From assembly GCA_913055695.1 (NCBI GenBank), contig CAJXKF010000006.1:120410-184409 (forward strand): 64,000 nt of DNA, written 5' to 3'. Shown piece after piece: positions 56,379 through 64,000 of the stretch; within the stretch, counting starts at the first letter, position 1; each line of letters opens with the position of its first letter. The position numbers and the translations under genes are program-made. The stretch is from an uncultured Methylophaga sp. Lineage in GTDB: Bacteria; Pseudomonadota; Gammaproteobacteria; Nitrosococcales; Methylophagaceae. The notes beneath the pieces are model-generated. The model saw nothing but the letters and a program-made list of their open reading frames with translations, ran no database searches and had not been told where the DNA came from.

Positions 56379-56536
56379 CATCCCTATCACTCACCCTTCG
56401 GGCGCCTCTGGCGTCCAAATTTGTTCCAAACAAATTTGTGAGCGCAGCGAGTTTTGTCCAATCCCAAGATAAACCGAGCAACACAGTGAAGCCGCAAGCC
56501 AGCACAGTGGGACAGCCTAGGGTTGTTAGGGATATG
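56379..56536. repeat. Structured intergenic element with inverted repeats (gap 56243-56633)
   Basis: This 391-base gene-free gap holds several inverted repeats. CATCCCTA (56379-56386) pairs with TAGGGAT-ATG (56527-56536) as outer arms. CAAATTTGTT (56416-56425) and AACAAATTTG (56429-56438) are a perfect 10-base hairpin, and GGCGCC-tct-GGCGTC lies beside it. AATCTTT/AAAGATT (56570-56588) forms a further hairpin outside. The minus-strand frame across it (83 codons) is open but looks incidental. The whole has the look of a dispersed, mobile-type intergenic repeat, but a second copy is not seen in this window. Confidence 0.5.
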
Positions 56537-56633
56537 GCCGCGCAAATCCCTGACTCGCCCTCAAGGCGAAATCTTTATCTGAAAGATTAAATGTTTTTGA
56601 GTGGTGGAAACCGGAGGAGGTCTGAAGAAGCTG

Positions 56634-57455
56634 CTAAATCCCCCGGTGCTTCTTAATCAAATCATAAGCCACCTGAATCTCCTTGGCCTGCTCGGTGGCG
56701 ACCGCGATCATATCTTCCGGCACGCCCTGGCCGGTTAATTTATCCGGATGATACTGACTCATCAGCTTGCGATAAGCGCGTTTGATTTCCTGATTGCTGG
56801 CATCCTTGCTGACACCCAGCGCTTTGTAGGCATCGTCCAGGTCATTGGCGCTGCTTCGGCCGGCCTTACGGTATTGTTGCTGGCCGCTGGAGAAGTGCGC
56901 CTGACTTAATACCATTTGCAGGATGCGGTTGAATTCCGCCCGGCTGTATCCAAGCTGCGAAGCGATGTTTTCAAGAATCTGCTTTTCAGCCGGATCCAGT
57001 TGGCCGTCAGCCAGCGCCATCACGGTCAGATAGACCAACAGTACCTGCCTGAGGTTGTGGGAACGGCCACAATGGGTCATAAAATGATTGAGCGTCGAAC
57101 TGATGTCGAAAGCAGGATCGGCGCCGCGTTTGAACTGGCGAATCGCTTCCTGACGGTGTTCGGCTGACATGCCCATCTTCTGAATGAAAGCTTCGACATG
57201 ATCGATTTCTATCTGGGAAATACGACCGTCGGCTTTGGCCAGTTTACCCATCAGCACGAACACGGTTTCCAGAAACACCGCCTGGCGTTGCTGCGCTTTG
57301 AGCGGATTGAGACTGAAATTAAACTGCGGCATGCGGCCGGTGATGGCGGCGTAGATGAGACCGATGATGACACCCAGCACAGCAAGCACCAGGATGCCGA
57401 GTCCCATCGTGCCCAGCAGGATAATGCCCAGGATCAGGGCGATAAATCTAAACAT
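56634..57455 (-). CDS. djlA: DnaJ-like co-chaperone DjlA
   Basis: Membrane-anchored Hsp40. The 273-residue protein has N-terminal hydrophobic segments (about 3-40, ALILGIILLGTMGLGILVLA), a TerB-type helical domain (about 58-175, VFVLMGKLAKADGRIS; VMALADGQLDPAEKQIL), and a C-terminal J domain (about 207-270). The J domain carries the HPD motif that stimulates DnaK (LMSQYHPDKLTGQG). This is the DjlA arrangement. It is the last gene of the minus-strand group, five bases after ubiB. Confidence 0.92.
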   Translation of the reverse strand: MFRFIALILGIILLGTMGLGILVLAVLGVIIGLIYAAITGRMPQFNFSLNPLKAQQRQAVFLETVFVLMGKLAKADGRISQIEIDHVEAFIQKMGMSAEHRQEAIRQFKRGADPAFDISSTLNHFMTHCGRSHNLRQVLLVYLTVMALADGQLDPAEKQILENIASQLGYSRAEFNRILQMVLSQAHFSSGQQQYRKAGRSSANDLDDAYKALGVSKDASNQEIKRAYRKLMSQYHPDKLTGQGVPEDMIAVATEQAKEIQVAYDLIKKHRGI

Positions 57456-57460
57456 AAGCG

Positions 57461-59125
57461 TTAATTTCTATTACTCAGACTGAAATAGAGCAGGGCAATA
57501 CCCCATACACCAAATACCCAGCTCAGTATGGGCAGACCGCCCAGCATAGTGGGAGCATAACCATCCAACCCCTTCATCACGGCGGCGCCGACCAGAAACG
57601 CGGCACCACTGGTGGCGGCGGCAGTGCGGTAACTGGACTGGCGAATTTCCTGCTGTAGTTTCTCCAGGTCCCTGGAGGATAAATTGACATGCAGTTTACC
57701 TTGTTGCGCCTTGTTACTTAAATCATGCAGCAGACGCGGCATTTGTGGCAGGGTTTCAGCCCAGTGCGGGGCTTCCTGCTGCAGGGTTTTCATCGCTGCT
57801 TTCCAGCCCAGCTTTTCTTTCATCCAGTGTTCCAGGATGGGTTTGGCGCTTTGCCAGAGATCGAGATCCGGATACAGCTCACGGCCCAGTCCCTCTATAT
57901 TAAGCAGCGTTTTCTGCAGCAGCACCAGTTGTGGCTGAACTTCCATGTTAAAGCGGCGTGCGGTCTGGAACAGCCTCAACAGCAGCTGGCCGAAAGAAAT
58001 ATCTTTCAATGGCCGTGCAAAAATCGGTTCACAGACACTGCGGATAGCGGCTTCGAATTCATCCAGCCGGGTATTGGCAGGCACCCAGCCAGACTGGATA
58101 TGCAGTTCGGCAACACGACGGTAATCATGGTTGAAAAAGGCCAGAAAGTTTTCCGCCAGATAGCGCTGATCGTCAGGCGACAGTGTCCCCATAATGCCGA
58201 AATCGACCGCGACATAACGCGGGTTTTCCGGGTCACTGATATCAACCATGATATTGCCCGGATGCATATCAGCATGAAAAAAGCTGTGCTTGAACACCTG
58301 GGTAAAGAAGATCTCAACCCCGATTTCAGCCAGCCGTGCCATATTGACACCGCGATCTCTGAGTCCCTGCACATCACTGATGGTCATACCGTAGATACGT
58401 TCCTGCACCAGTAAGTTGGTCCGGGTCAACGACCAGTAAACTTTGGGCACATATAACAGCTTGGTGCCTTCGAAATTCCGCTGCAGCTGCGATGCTGACG
58501 ATGCTTCCCGCAGCATATCCAGTTCGTCGAACAGGTTCTTCTCCAGCTCGGCGACAATTTCTCTGGGGCGCAGGCGTCTGCCCTCAGACCAGTAGCGTTC
58601 AGCAAAGCCGGCGATGGTATAAAGCAGATCAATATCCCGCCGAATCAGTGGTTCAATACCGGGACGGACCAGTTTGATGACGACTTCATCACCGTCAATC
58701 AGCCTTGCCGCATGCACCTGGGCGATGGAGGCCGAAGCCAGCGGCTCGGGTTCAATATGGGCAAAAAGATTATTGAGTGGTTCGTCAAAAGCCTGCTCAA
58801 TCAGTTCGCGTGCCTGTGCGGCCGGAAAAGGCGCAACCTGATCCTGCAACTTGGCCAGAGAGTCAGCCACATCCGGTGGCAGCAAGTCGCGTCTTGTTGA
58901 AAGAACCTGGCCGAATTTAACAAAAATCGGTCCCAGATCCTGCAATGCCAGACGTAAACGTTCACCGCGCGGCAAATCACTGGAGCGGCGCCAGCGGTTG
59001 GGTGACAGGAAGCTGAGATAACGCAGTGGTCTGAGCAGATGAATCGCCTTGATGACCTCATCCAGACGGTGTCTGGCCAGCACATGATTAATTTGAATCA
59101 GTCGGGCGAACTGACTGGCCTTCAT
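57461..59125 (-). CDS. ubiB: Ubiquinone biosynthesis ATPase/kinase-like protein UbiB
   Basis: Member of the UbiB/ADCK atypical kinase family needed for ubiquinone synthesis. The 554-residue protein has the family's KxGQ motif at Lys70-Gln73 ([16 protein letters not shown]), the Ala-rich nucleotide loop [27 protein letters not shown] and [11 protein letters not shown]. Two C-terminal membrane helices follow (about 500-550). Length is right. It follows ubiE and ubiJ, the classical order. Confidence 0.96.
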   Translation of the reverse strand: MKASQFARLIQINHVLARHRLDEVIKAIHLLRPLRYLSFLSPNRWRRSSDLPRGERLRLALQDLGPIFVKFGQVLSTRRDLLPPDVADSLAKLQDQVAPFPAAQARELIEQAFDEPLNNLFAHIEPEPLASASIAQVHAARLIDGDEVVIKLVRPGIEPLIRRDIDLLYTIAGFAERYWSEGRRLRPREIVAELEKNLFDELDMLREASSASQLQRNFEGTKLLYVPKVYWSLTRTNLLVQERIYGMTISDVQGLRDRGVNMARLAEIGVEIFFTQVFKHSFFHADMHPGNIMVDISDPENPRYVAVDFGIMGTLSPDDQRYLAENFLAFFNHDYRRVAELHIQSGWVPANTRLDEFEAAIRSVCEPIFARPLKDISFGQLLLRLFQTARRFNMEVQPQLVLLQKTLLNIEGLGRELYPDLDLWQSAKPILEHWMKEKLGWKAAMKTLQQEAPHWAETLPQMPRLLHDLSNKAQQGKLHVNLSSRDLEKLQQEIRQSSYRTAAATSGAAFLVGAAVMKGLDGYAPTMLGGLPILSWVFGVWGIALLYFSLSNRN

Positions 59126-59156
59126 TCAGGGCTCCTTGTTGTGGTGCTGAATCGCG

Positions 59157-59747
59157 TCATGATCGGTTTTCCAGCCTTTTAATTCTCGCCTCGAGGCGGT
59201 CACAGTCGGCGCGCAGCTTGTCGACGGCCTGCATGAAATCTTCGATCTGGATTTTGTCCGGCAATAACTGTGCTTCTTCGCGCAGGTATTCGGAAAGACT
59301 CTTTTGCAGAGACTGACTGCTATCACGCAACCAGCCGAAGCCCTGCCGAAGGCTATAAGCGAGTGGTTGTGCAATCACATCACCGGTGATCCTGGCCAGT
59401 TGTTGTTCCCAATCGAAGTCAAAACCATCGAGCACGTCCTGCAGTTGCTTGGCAAACTGGACATCGCCATGAATGCGGATTTCTGATGAAAACAGATTAT
59501 CCGGGTGTTCACCCAGTTTGAGCAGAGAGAAGCTGCTGCCGGCGATAAGCAGGTCTGTGCCTTCATCATCGTTATGACTGAGTTGCAGCGATTGCTGGTG
59601 AAAGGTGATATGCACGAACTGATGCAGGTCTGTGATGTGAACCACGATGGTCCGCTGCTCAAAGGCTTTGAGGCGCTCTCGGGTATCCGGGTCCTGCCGC
59701 AAAGCGGCATTGACTGCCAGTTCAATCGGTGTCAGCAGGCCCGCCAT
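59157..59747 (-). CDS. ubiJ: Ubiquinone biosynthesis accessory factor UbiJ
   Basis: SCP2-type lipid-binding protein of the soluble Ubi complex. The 196-residue product begins MAGLLTPIELAVNAALRQDP. It has the SCP2 domain (about 15-115, with GSSFSLLKLGEHPDNLFSSEIRIHGD read as successive strands) and a C-terminal coiled coil (KLRADCDRLEARIKRLENR). The ATG at 59747 begins one base after the ubiE stop; codons further upstream overlap ubiE and are not needed. Confidence 0.9.
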   Translation of the reverse strand: MAGLLTPIELAVNAALRQDPDTRERLKAFEQRTIVVHITDLHQFVHITFHQQSLQLSHNDDEGTDLLIAGSSFSLLKLGEHPDNLFSSEIRIHGDVQFAKQLQDVLDGFDFDWEQQLARITGDVIAQPLAYSLRQGFGWLRDSSQSLQKSLSEYLREEAQLLPDKIQIEDFMQAVDKLRADCDRLEARIKRLENRS

Positions 59748-59748
59748 A

Positions 59749-60495
59749 TCAGAATTTATAACCCCGGTGGAGGGCGACAATGCCTGCTGTCATGTTGTGG
59801 TAACTGGTGCGTTCGAAACCGGCCGTCTCCATCATCTGTTTCAGGGTTTCCTGATCCGGATGCATGCGGATGGATTCAGCCAGATAACGGTAACTGTCTT
59901 CATCGCCGGTGATGACTTTGCCGATTCGGGGCAGCAGGTGGAAGGAATAGGCATCATAAGCCTTGGCAAGCCAGTCAGCCGGTTTGGAGAATTCCAGTAC
60001 CAGCAACTGACCACCGGGTTTGAGCACCCGGTACATCGAAGCCAAAGCCTTATCCTTATCGGTGACATTACGCAGGCCAAAGGCCATCGTAATGCAGTCG
60101 AAGCTGTTATCAGGAAAGGGCAGTGCCTCGGCATTCGCCTGCACGTATTCAATATTGCCGACCACACCGTCATCTGTGAGCCGGTCACGGCCAACATTGA
60201 GCATAGAGGCATTGATATCGGCCAGCACCACTTTACCGCTGTCGCCAACCATCTCTGAAAATTTACGCGTCAGGTCTCCAGTACCGCCGGCCAGATCGAG
60301 AACTTTTGCGCCGCGTCTGACACCACTATTGTTAATGGTGAACCATTTCCACAAACGATGAATGCCCATCGACATCAGGTCATTCATCAAGTCATATTTG
60401 CCGGCGACCGAATGAAAAACCTCGGCGACATGACGGGCCTTTTCCGAGACCGGGACTTCCCGGTAACCAAAATGCGTGGTGTCTTTGTGTTCCAT
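59749..60495 (-). CDS. ubiE: Ubiquinone/menaquinone C-methyltransferase UbiE
   Basis: SAM-dependent C-methylation of the benzoquinol ring. The 248-residue protein has the entry motif [37 protein letters not shown], the SAM site [19 protein letters not shown] and [25 protein letters not shown]. All of these are diagnostic of UbiE. ATG at 60495 (MEHKDTTHF) is chosen; the in-frame ATG at 60525 lies in the preceding gene. Confidence 0.96.
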   Translation of the reverse strand: MEHKDTTHFGYREVPVSEKARHVAEVFHSVAGKYDLMNDLMSMGIHRLWKWFTINNSGVRRGAKVLDLAGGTGDLTRKFSEMVGDSGKVVLADINASMLNVGRDRLTDDGVVGNIEYVQANAEALPFPDNSFDCITMAFGLRNVTDKDKALASMYRVLKPGGQLLVLEFSKPADWLAKAYDAYSFHLLPRIGKVITGDEDSYRYLAESIRMHPDQETLKQMMETAGFERTSYHNMTAGIVALHRGYKF

Positions 60496-60502
60496 GTTTG
60501 TC

Positions 60503-60859
60503 CTAATGGCGTGGCTGACCGGCATCGGCCAGACGTTGCAGGTAGTCCTGCCACAGATCGTCCTGATTGGTGGCTAGATCATAGAGATAATCCCATGAAT
60601 ACAGACCACTGTCATGACCATCATCGAAATAGATTTTGATGGCATAGTGACCGACCGGCTCTATCTGATTGATACCGACATTTTCCTTTCCGACCTGTAA
60701 AACTTCCTGGCCTGGACCATGACCGCGTACTTCGGCAGAAGGAGAAAATACCCGCAGATATTCAGCGCTGAGCTTGTAATGCTGGTCACCATAGCTCAGA
60801 CCCAGACTTCTGGACTGCTTATGCAGCGTGATTTCGCTTGGAATTGCGTGTTCAGCCAT
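60503..60859 (-). CDS. DUF971 domain protein
   Basis: A 118-residue protein of the DUF971 / gamma-butyrobetaine hydroxylase N-terminal-like family. Motifs are [35 protein letters not shown] and [25 protein letters not shown]. The small beta-rich fold is thought to bind metal or act in Fe-S assembly in some proteins; the role here is not known. It lies between hslU and ubiE with gaps of only about 8 bases, an order seen in other gammaproteobacteria. Confidence 0.88.
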   Translation of the reverse strand: MAEHAIPSEITLHKQSRSLGLSYGDQHYKLSAEYLRVFSPSAEVRGHGPGQEVLQVGKENVGINQIEPVGHYAIKIYFDDGHDSGLYSWDYLYDLATNQDDLWQDYLQRLADAGQPRH

Positions 60860-60867
60860 GTTTTTTC

Positions 60868-62193
60868 CTAGAGTATGTAACGTGACAGGTCTTCATCCTG
60901 CGCCAGTTCACCCAGCTGTTTGTCGACATAGGCTCTATCGACAGTGACCCGGAAATTCAGTTCACTGCCGGCGTTGTAGGAAATATCCTCCAGCAGTTTT
61001 TCCAGCAGGGTATGCAGGCGGCGGGCACCGATATTCTCGGTTTTTTCATTAACCTCCCACGCAAGCTCAGCAATGCGCTGAATCCCATCTTCAGTGAAGT
61101 CCAGATCCACCCCTTCGGTCGCCATCAAAGCGACATATTGTTCGGTCAGCGAGGCATCGGGCTCAGTCAGGATGCGGACAAAATCGGCACTGGAAAGCGC
61201 ATCCAGTTCTACCCTGATGGGCAGTCGGCCCTGCAGTTCGGGTATCAGGTCAGAGGGCTTACTGAGGTGGAAAGCGCCGGAAGCAATAAACAGAATATGG
61301 TCGGTTTTAATCATGCCGTACTTGGTTTGGACGGTGCTGCCCTCAACCAGTGGCAACAAGTCGCGCTGAACGCCGGCTCGTGAGACATCGGCACTACCGC
61401 CACCTTCACCGCGGCCGGTGATTTTATCGATTTCATCGAGAAACACGATGCCGTTCTGTTCCACGCTGTCGAGGACTTCCGCCTTCAGTTCTTCCTCATT
61501 AATGAGCTTCATTGCTTCTTCTTCAGATAACATGCGCATGGCTTTGGCGACGCTCAGCTTGCGAGTGGTTTTACGCTGATGTCCCATGTTCTGGAACATT
61601 TCCTGTAGCTGATTCGTCATTTCTTCCATGCCCGGCGGTGACATGATTTCAACGCCGACCTGCGGCGCATTCAGTTCCAGCTCCACTTCGCGATCATCCA
61701 GTTTGCCCTCCCGCAGCATAATGCGAAAGCGCTGACGGGTGGCAGATTCATCTTCGGTTTCGACATCACGGGCAGGGCGCAGCAAGGCATCGAGAATGCG
61801 TTCCTCAGCAGCATCTTCGGCTTTATGTTTCACTGCCTTAATCGCTTTTTCCCGCAACAGCTTCATCGCCGTCTCCGCCAGATCACGAATAATCGATTCC
61901 ACATCACGGCCGACATAACCGACCTCGGTAAACTTGGTCGCTTCGACTTTGATAAAAGGGGCGTCAGCAAGCGCTGCAAGACGGCGGGCGATTTCAGTTT
62001 TGCCGACACCGGTTGGACCAATCATCAGAATGTTCTTGGGCGTCACTTCCTGCTGCAGGTCTTGTTCCAGCTGTTTGCGGCGCCAGCGGTTACGCAGAGC
62101 AATAGCGACCGCTTTTTTGGCCGCTTCCTGGCCGATAATGCGCTTATTAAGTTCAGTGACGATTTGTTTCGGAGTCAGAGAGTGCATAGTCAT
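60868..62193 (-). CDS. hslU: ATP-dependent protease ATPase subunit HslU
   Basis: AAA+ unfoldase that feeds the HslV peptidase. The 441-residue protein has [31 protein letters not shown] in two runs, Walker [18 protein letters not shown], the pore loop [10 protein letters not shown], the I domain, Walker [12 protein letters not shown] and the C-terminal EDLSRYIL that docks on HslV. The ATG at 62193 follows the hslV stop directly; the next ATG (62187) is possible. Confidence 0.97.
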   Translation of the reverse strand: MTMHSLTPKQIVTELNKRIIGQEAAKKAVAIALRNRWRRKQLEQDLQQEVTPKNILMIGPTGVGKTEIARRLAALADAPFIKVEATKFTEVGYVGRDVESIIRDLAETAMKLLREKAIKAVKHKAEDAAEERILDALLRPARDVETEDESATRQRFRIMLREGKLDDREVELELNAPQVGVEIMSPPGMEEMTNQLQEMFQNMGHQRKTTRKLSVAKAMRMLSEEEAMKLINEEELKAEVLDSVEQNGIVFLDEIDKITGRGEGGGSADVSRAGVQRDLLPLVEGSTVQTKYGMIKTDHILFIASGAFHLSKPSDLIPELQGRLPIRVELDALSSADFVRILTEPDASLTEQYVALMATEGVDLDFTEDGIQRIAELAWEVNEKTENIGARRLHTLLEKLLEDISYNAGSELNFRVTVDRAYVDKQLGELAQDEDLSRYIL

Positions 62194-62739
62194 TTAAGAA
62201 TTTGAATCCAGCGTTTCGATAGTGAGGTTGTGATTGGTATAGATGCAGATGTCAGCGGCAATATTCAAGCCTTTCTCAACAATCTCACGCGCAGAGAGTG
62301 ATGTATTTTGCATCAAGGCGGTCGCAGCGGCTTGGGCAAAAGGACCACCGGAGCCAATTGCAATCAGACCATGTTCGGGTTCAATCACATCACCGTTACC
62401 GGAAATAATCAGAGACACTTCATGATCAGCGACAGCAAGCAGGGCTTCAAGGCGGCGCATCATGCGGTCGGTACGCCAGTCTTTAGCGAGTTCGAGCGCA
62501 CTGCGGGTCAGATTGCCCTGATGCTTTTCCAGTTTGCCTTCGAAACGTTCGAATAGGGTAAAAGCGTCAGCGGTGCCGCCGGCGAAACCGGCAATGACTT
62601 TGCCATGGTATAAACGGCGCACTTTGCGGGCATTGCCTTTCATAATGGTATTGCCGAGACTGACCTGACCGTCGCCGCCGATCACGACCTGACCATCACG
62701 ACGGTACGAGAGAATGGTCGTACCACGGTACTGCTCCAT
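62194..62739 (-). CDS. hslV: ATP-dependent protease peptidase subunit HslV
   Basis: Threonine peptidase of the HslVU protease. The 181-residue precursor starts [20 protein letters not shown]. Removal of six residues would expose the catalytic Thr7, as in other HslV. Other motifs are [43 protein letters not shown] in two parts, and [19 protein letters not shown]. It heads the minus-strand operon. A TATACT (62781-62786 region, minus strand) may be the -10 of its promoter. Confidence 0.97.
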   Translation of the reverse strand: MEQYRGTTILSYRRDGQVVIGGDGQVSLGNTIMKGNARKVRRLYHGKVIAGFAGGTADAFTLFERFEGKLEKHQGNLTRSALELAKDWRTDRMMRRLEALLAVADHEVSLIISGNGDVIEPEHGLIAIGSGGPFAQAAATALMQNTSLSAREIVEKGLNIAADICIYTNHNLTIETLDSNS

Positions 62740-62880
62740 AATGAACTCCTGTGAAATTTGGGCTGTAAAATAGAGCTGATTAGTATACTATGTTGGGTTT
62801 GGTACTGCAGAGAGTCGGGCGAAGAGACACCTCAGCCTGCACAAATATCCTGCATAACGGAAATTGGCTGATTTTAAGTG

Positions 62881-62909
62881 TTGACAACGGTCAGGCTTTT
62901 CCGGAAAAT
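62881..62909 (+). promoter_or_regulatory. Promoter of the tRNA operon
   Basis: A perfect -35 TTGACA (62881-62886) is separated by 17 bases from GAAAAT (62904-62909). It ends 16 bases before tRNA-Tyr, a normal distance for a stable RNA promoter. The -10 is imperfect. Confidence 0.65.
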
Positions 62910-62924
62910 GCCACTTCTTTTAGT

Positions 62925-63009
62925 GGAGGGGTTCCCGAGTGGCCAAAGGGATCAGACTGTAAATCTGACGGCTCCGCCTTCGGAGGTTCGAATCCTCCCC
63001 CCTCCACCA
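62925..63009 (+). tRNA. tRNA-Tyr (GTA)
   Basis: Acceptor arms GGAGGGG and CCCCTCC, discriminator A, encoded CCA. The anticodon loop is CTGTAAA with GTA at 62959-62961. A long variable arm (GACGGCTCCGCCTTC region) is present, as for class II tRNA-Tyr, and the T arm is GGAGG-TTCGAAT-CCTCC. Confidence 0.97.
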
Positions 63010-63032
63010 TTTAATTGTGAGTTTACTATTAA

Positions 63033-63106
63033 GCGGGTGTAGTTCAATGGTAGAACTCCAGCCTTCCAAGCTGACTACGTGGGTTCGATTCCCATCACCC
63101 GCTCCA
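63033..63106 (+). tRNA. tRNA-Gly (TCC)
   Basis: Acceptor arms GCGGGTG and CACCCGC, discriminator T, encoded CCA. The anticodon loop is CTTCCAA with TCC at 63065-63067. The T arm is GTGGG-TTCGATT-CCCAT. It lies 23 bases after tRNA-Tyr. Confidence 0.97.
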
Positions 63107-63140
63107 TTTTCTGCTTGGAAGTAAATAGTAAAAGAATTTG

Positions 63141-63216
63141 GCCCGCATAGCTCAGTCGGTAGAGCGCATCCATGGTAAGGATGAGGTCATCAGTTCGATT
63201 CTGATTGCGGGCTCCA
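63141..63216 (+). tRNA. tRNA-Thr (GGT)
   Basis: Acceptor arms GCCCGCA and TGCGGGC, discriminator T, encoded CCA. The anticodon stem is CATCC/GGATG and the loop ATGGTAA with GGT at 63174-63176. The T arm is ATCAG-TTCGATT-CTGAT. The order Tyr-Gly-Thr before tuf is the classical tufB arrangement. Confidence 0.97.
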
Positions 63217-63229
63217 TATGATTTTGATT

Positions 63230-63260
63230 AGGCAGGTAGTTCCTGCCTGTTTGATTTTTT
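63230..63260 (+). terminator. Hairpin with T-rich tail between tRNA-Thr and tuf
   Basis: AGGCAGG (63230-63236) and CCTGCCT (63242-63248) form a 7-base-pair stem with a 5-base loop, followed by GTTTGATTTTTT. It could end or partly attenuate transcription from the tRNA genes into tuf. A TTTGACA at 63257-63263 may belong to a separate tuf promoter. Confidence 0.55.
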
Positions 63261-63293
63261 GACATTAAAAAATTATTGGCGGGGAGACTGGTC

Positions 63294-64000
63294 ATGTCTA
63301 AAACAAAATTTGAACGTTCTAAACCCCACGTCAACGTGGGCACCATCGGTCACGTTGACCATGGTAAAACCACTTTGACAGCTGCGCTGACCAAAGTACT
63401 GGGTGAAGCGTCTGGCGGTGAATTCAAAGATTACGCGGATATTGATAACGCACCTGAAGAACGTGAGCGTGGTATCACTATCGCAACAGCCCACGTTGAA
63501 TACGAAACAGCTAACCGCCACTACGCCCACGTAGACTGCCCGGGCCACGCCGACTATGTTAAAAACATGATCACCGGTGCGGCGCAGATGGACGGCGCGA
63601 TTCTGGTTGTTAATGCCGCAGACGGCCCGATGCCACAAACCCGTGAGCACATCCTGCTGTCACGTCAGGTCGGTGTTCCATTCATTATCGTTTACCTGAA
63701 CAAAGCTGACATGGTTGATGATGCAGAGCTTATCGAACTGGTAGAAATGGAAGTTCGTGAACTGCTCGACACCTATGACTTCCCGGGTGATGACACACCA
63801 ATCATCGTAGGCTCTGCGTTGAAAGCGCTGGAAGGCGACACCAGTGAAATCGGTGCTCCTTCAATCCTGCGTCTGGCAGAAGCGATGGACGAATACTTCC
63901 CTGAGCCAGAGCGTGCCATCGACGGTGCGTTCCTGATGCCGATTGAAGACGTATTCTCCATCTCCGGTCGTGGTACGGTTGTGACCGGTCGTGTTGAGCG
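63294..64000 (+). CDS. tuf: Elongation factor Tu (5' part, cut by the window end)
   Basis: GTPase that brings aminoacyl-tRNA to the ribosome. The first 235 codons are present. They show [19 protein letters not shown], the P loop GHVDHGKTT, switch [15 protein letters not shown] and the guanine motif NKADM, and reach the start of domain 2 ([11 protein letters not shown]). GGGGAG precedes the ATG. The codon use is strongly biased, as for a very highly expressed gene. The remaining 40% of the gene lies beyond base 64000. Confidence 0.98.
   Translation, partial: MSKTKFERSKPHVNVGTIGHVDHGKTTLTAALTKVLGEASGGEFKDYADIDNAPEERERGITIATAHVEYETANRHYAHVDCPGHADYVKNMITGAAQMDGAILVVNAADGPMPQTREHILLSRQVGVPFIIVYLNKADMVDDAELIELVEMEVRELLDTYDFPGDDTPIIVGSALKALEGDTSEIGAPSILRLAEAMDEYFPEPERAIDGAFLMPIEDVFSISGRGTVVTGRVE

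Noticed and set aside
56254..56505. Minus-strand 83-codon frame
   Set aside because: It crosses the inverted repeats of the intergenic element and has low protein-like character, so it is treated as part of the repeat and not as a gene.
62790..63014. Forward 74-codon frame
   Set aside because: It runs through the promoter and the whole tRNA-Tyr gene; the frame is accidental.

Overview
The window looks like the chromosome of a motile gammaproteobacterium. The evidence is gene content: FleQ/FleSR-type control of flagella, ubiE-ubiJ-ubiB, hslVU, mpl-ubiX, tgt-yajC-secDF and a tRNA-tRNA-tRNA-tuf end. A stand-alone formate-tetrahydrofolate ligase and overall gene character would suit a methylotroph of the Methylophaga/Piscirickettsiaceae kind, but that placement is inference and cannot be proved from these bases.

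Positions 62-16798 form a sugar-modification island. rfbFGH make CDP-4-keto-3,6-dideoxyglucose. They are followed, mostly with overlapping stops and starts, by a NeuB-like synthase fused to a cupin, a thiamine-diphosphate enzyme, two zinc-ribbon methyltransferases, a HAD phosphatase, an epimerase/dehydratase and a sulfotransferase. A GT2 glycosyltransferase (opposite strand) and a 1206-residue multi-domain glycosyltransferase come next. Two short flagellin genes follow directly, so the likely product is a decorated, perhaps branched and sulfated, glycan on flagellin; this is inferred from position.

Positions 16842-31259 hold flagellar genes in order: flagellin 1, flagellin 2, flaG, fliD, fliS, a fliT-like gene, fleQ, fleS, fleR, fliE, fliF, fliG, fliH, fliI, fliJ. 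Good sigma-54 promoters with GG-N10-GC spacing lie before flagellin 1, fliD, fleS, fliE and (further on) fliK. A sigma-28-like site lies before flagellin 2. This fits FleQ -> FleSR -> middle genes -> filament.

Positions 31393-44538 hold a complete chemotaxis system placed between fliJ and fliK: a 56-residue small ORF, STAS, cheY, cheA, cheW, a ParA-like ATPase, a soluble receptor, cheR, cheD, cheB, a membrane receptor, then fliK and a third receptor. The gene order resembles the second (che2, F7-class) cluster of Pseudomonas aeruginosa. The soluble receptor carries an N-terminal globin of the Vitreoscilla haemoglobin/flavohaemoglobin type, two PAS domains and a C-terminal EWDEF tether, so it is a strong candidate oxygen or redox receptor positioned by the ParA protein.

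From 44689 the content is housekeeping: a retropepsin-like zinc-protease-family protein, pyrF, tgt-yajC-secD-secF, a small hypothetical gene, a YVTN beta-propeller protein, a small membrane protein with mpl and ubiX, then fhs. A 391-base gap (56243-56633) has inverted repeats and looks like a dispersed intergenic element. On the minus strand hslV-hslU-DUF971-ubiE-ubiJ-ubiB-djlA form one probable operon. The window ends with tRNA-Tyr, tRNA-Gly, tRNA-Thr and the first 707 bases of tuf.
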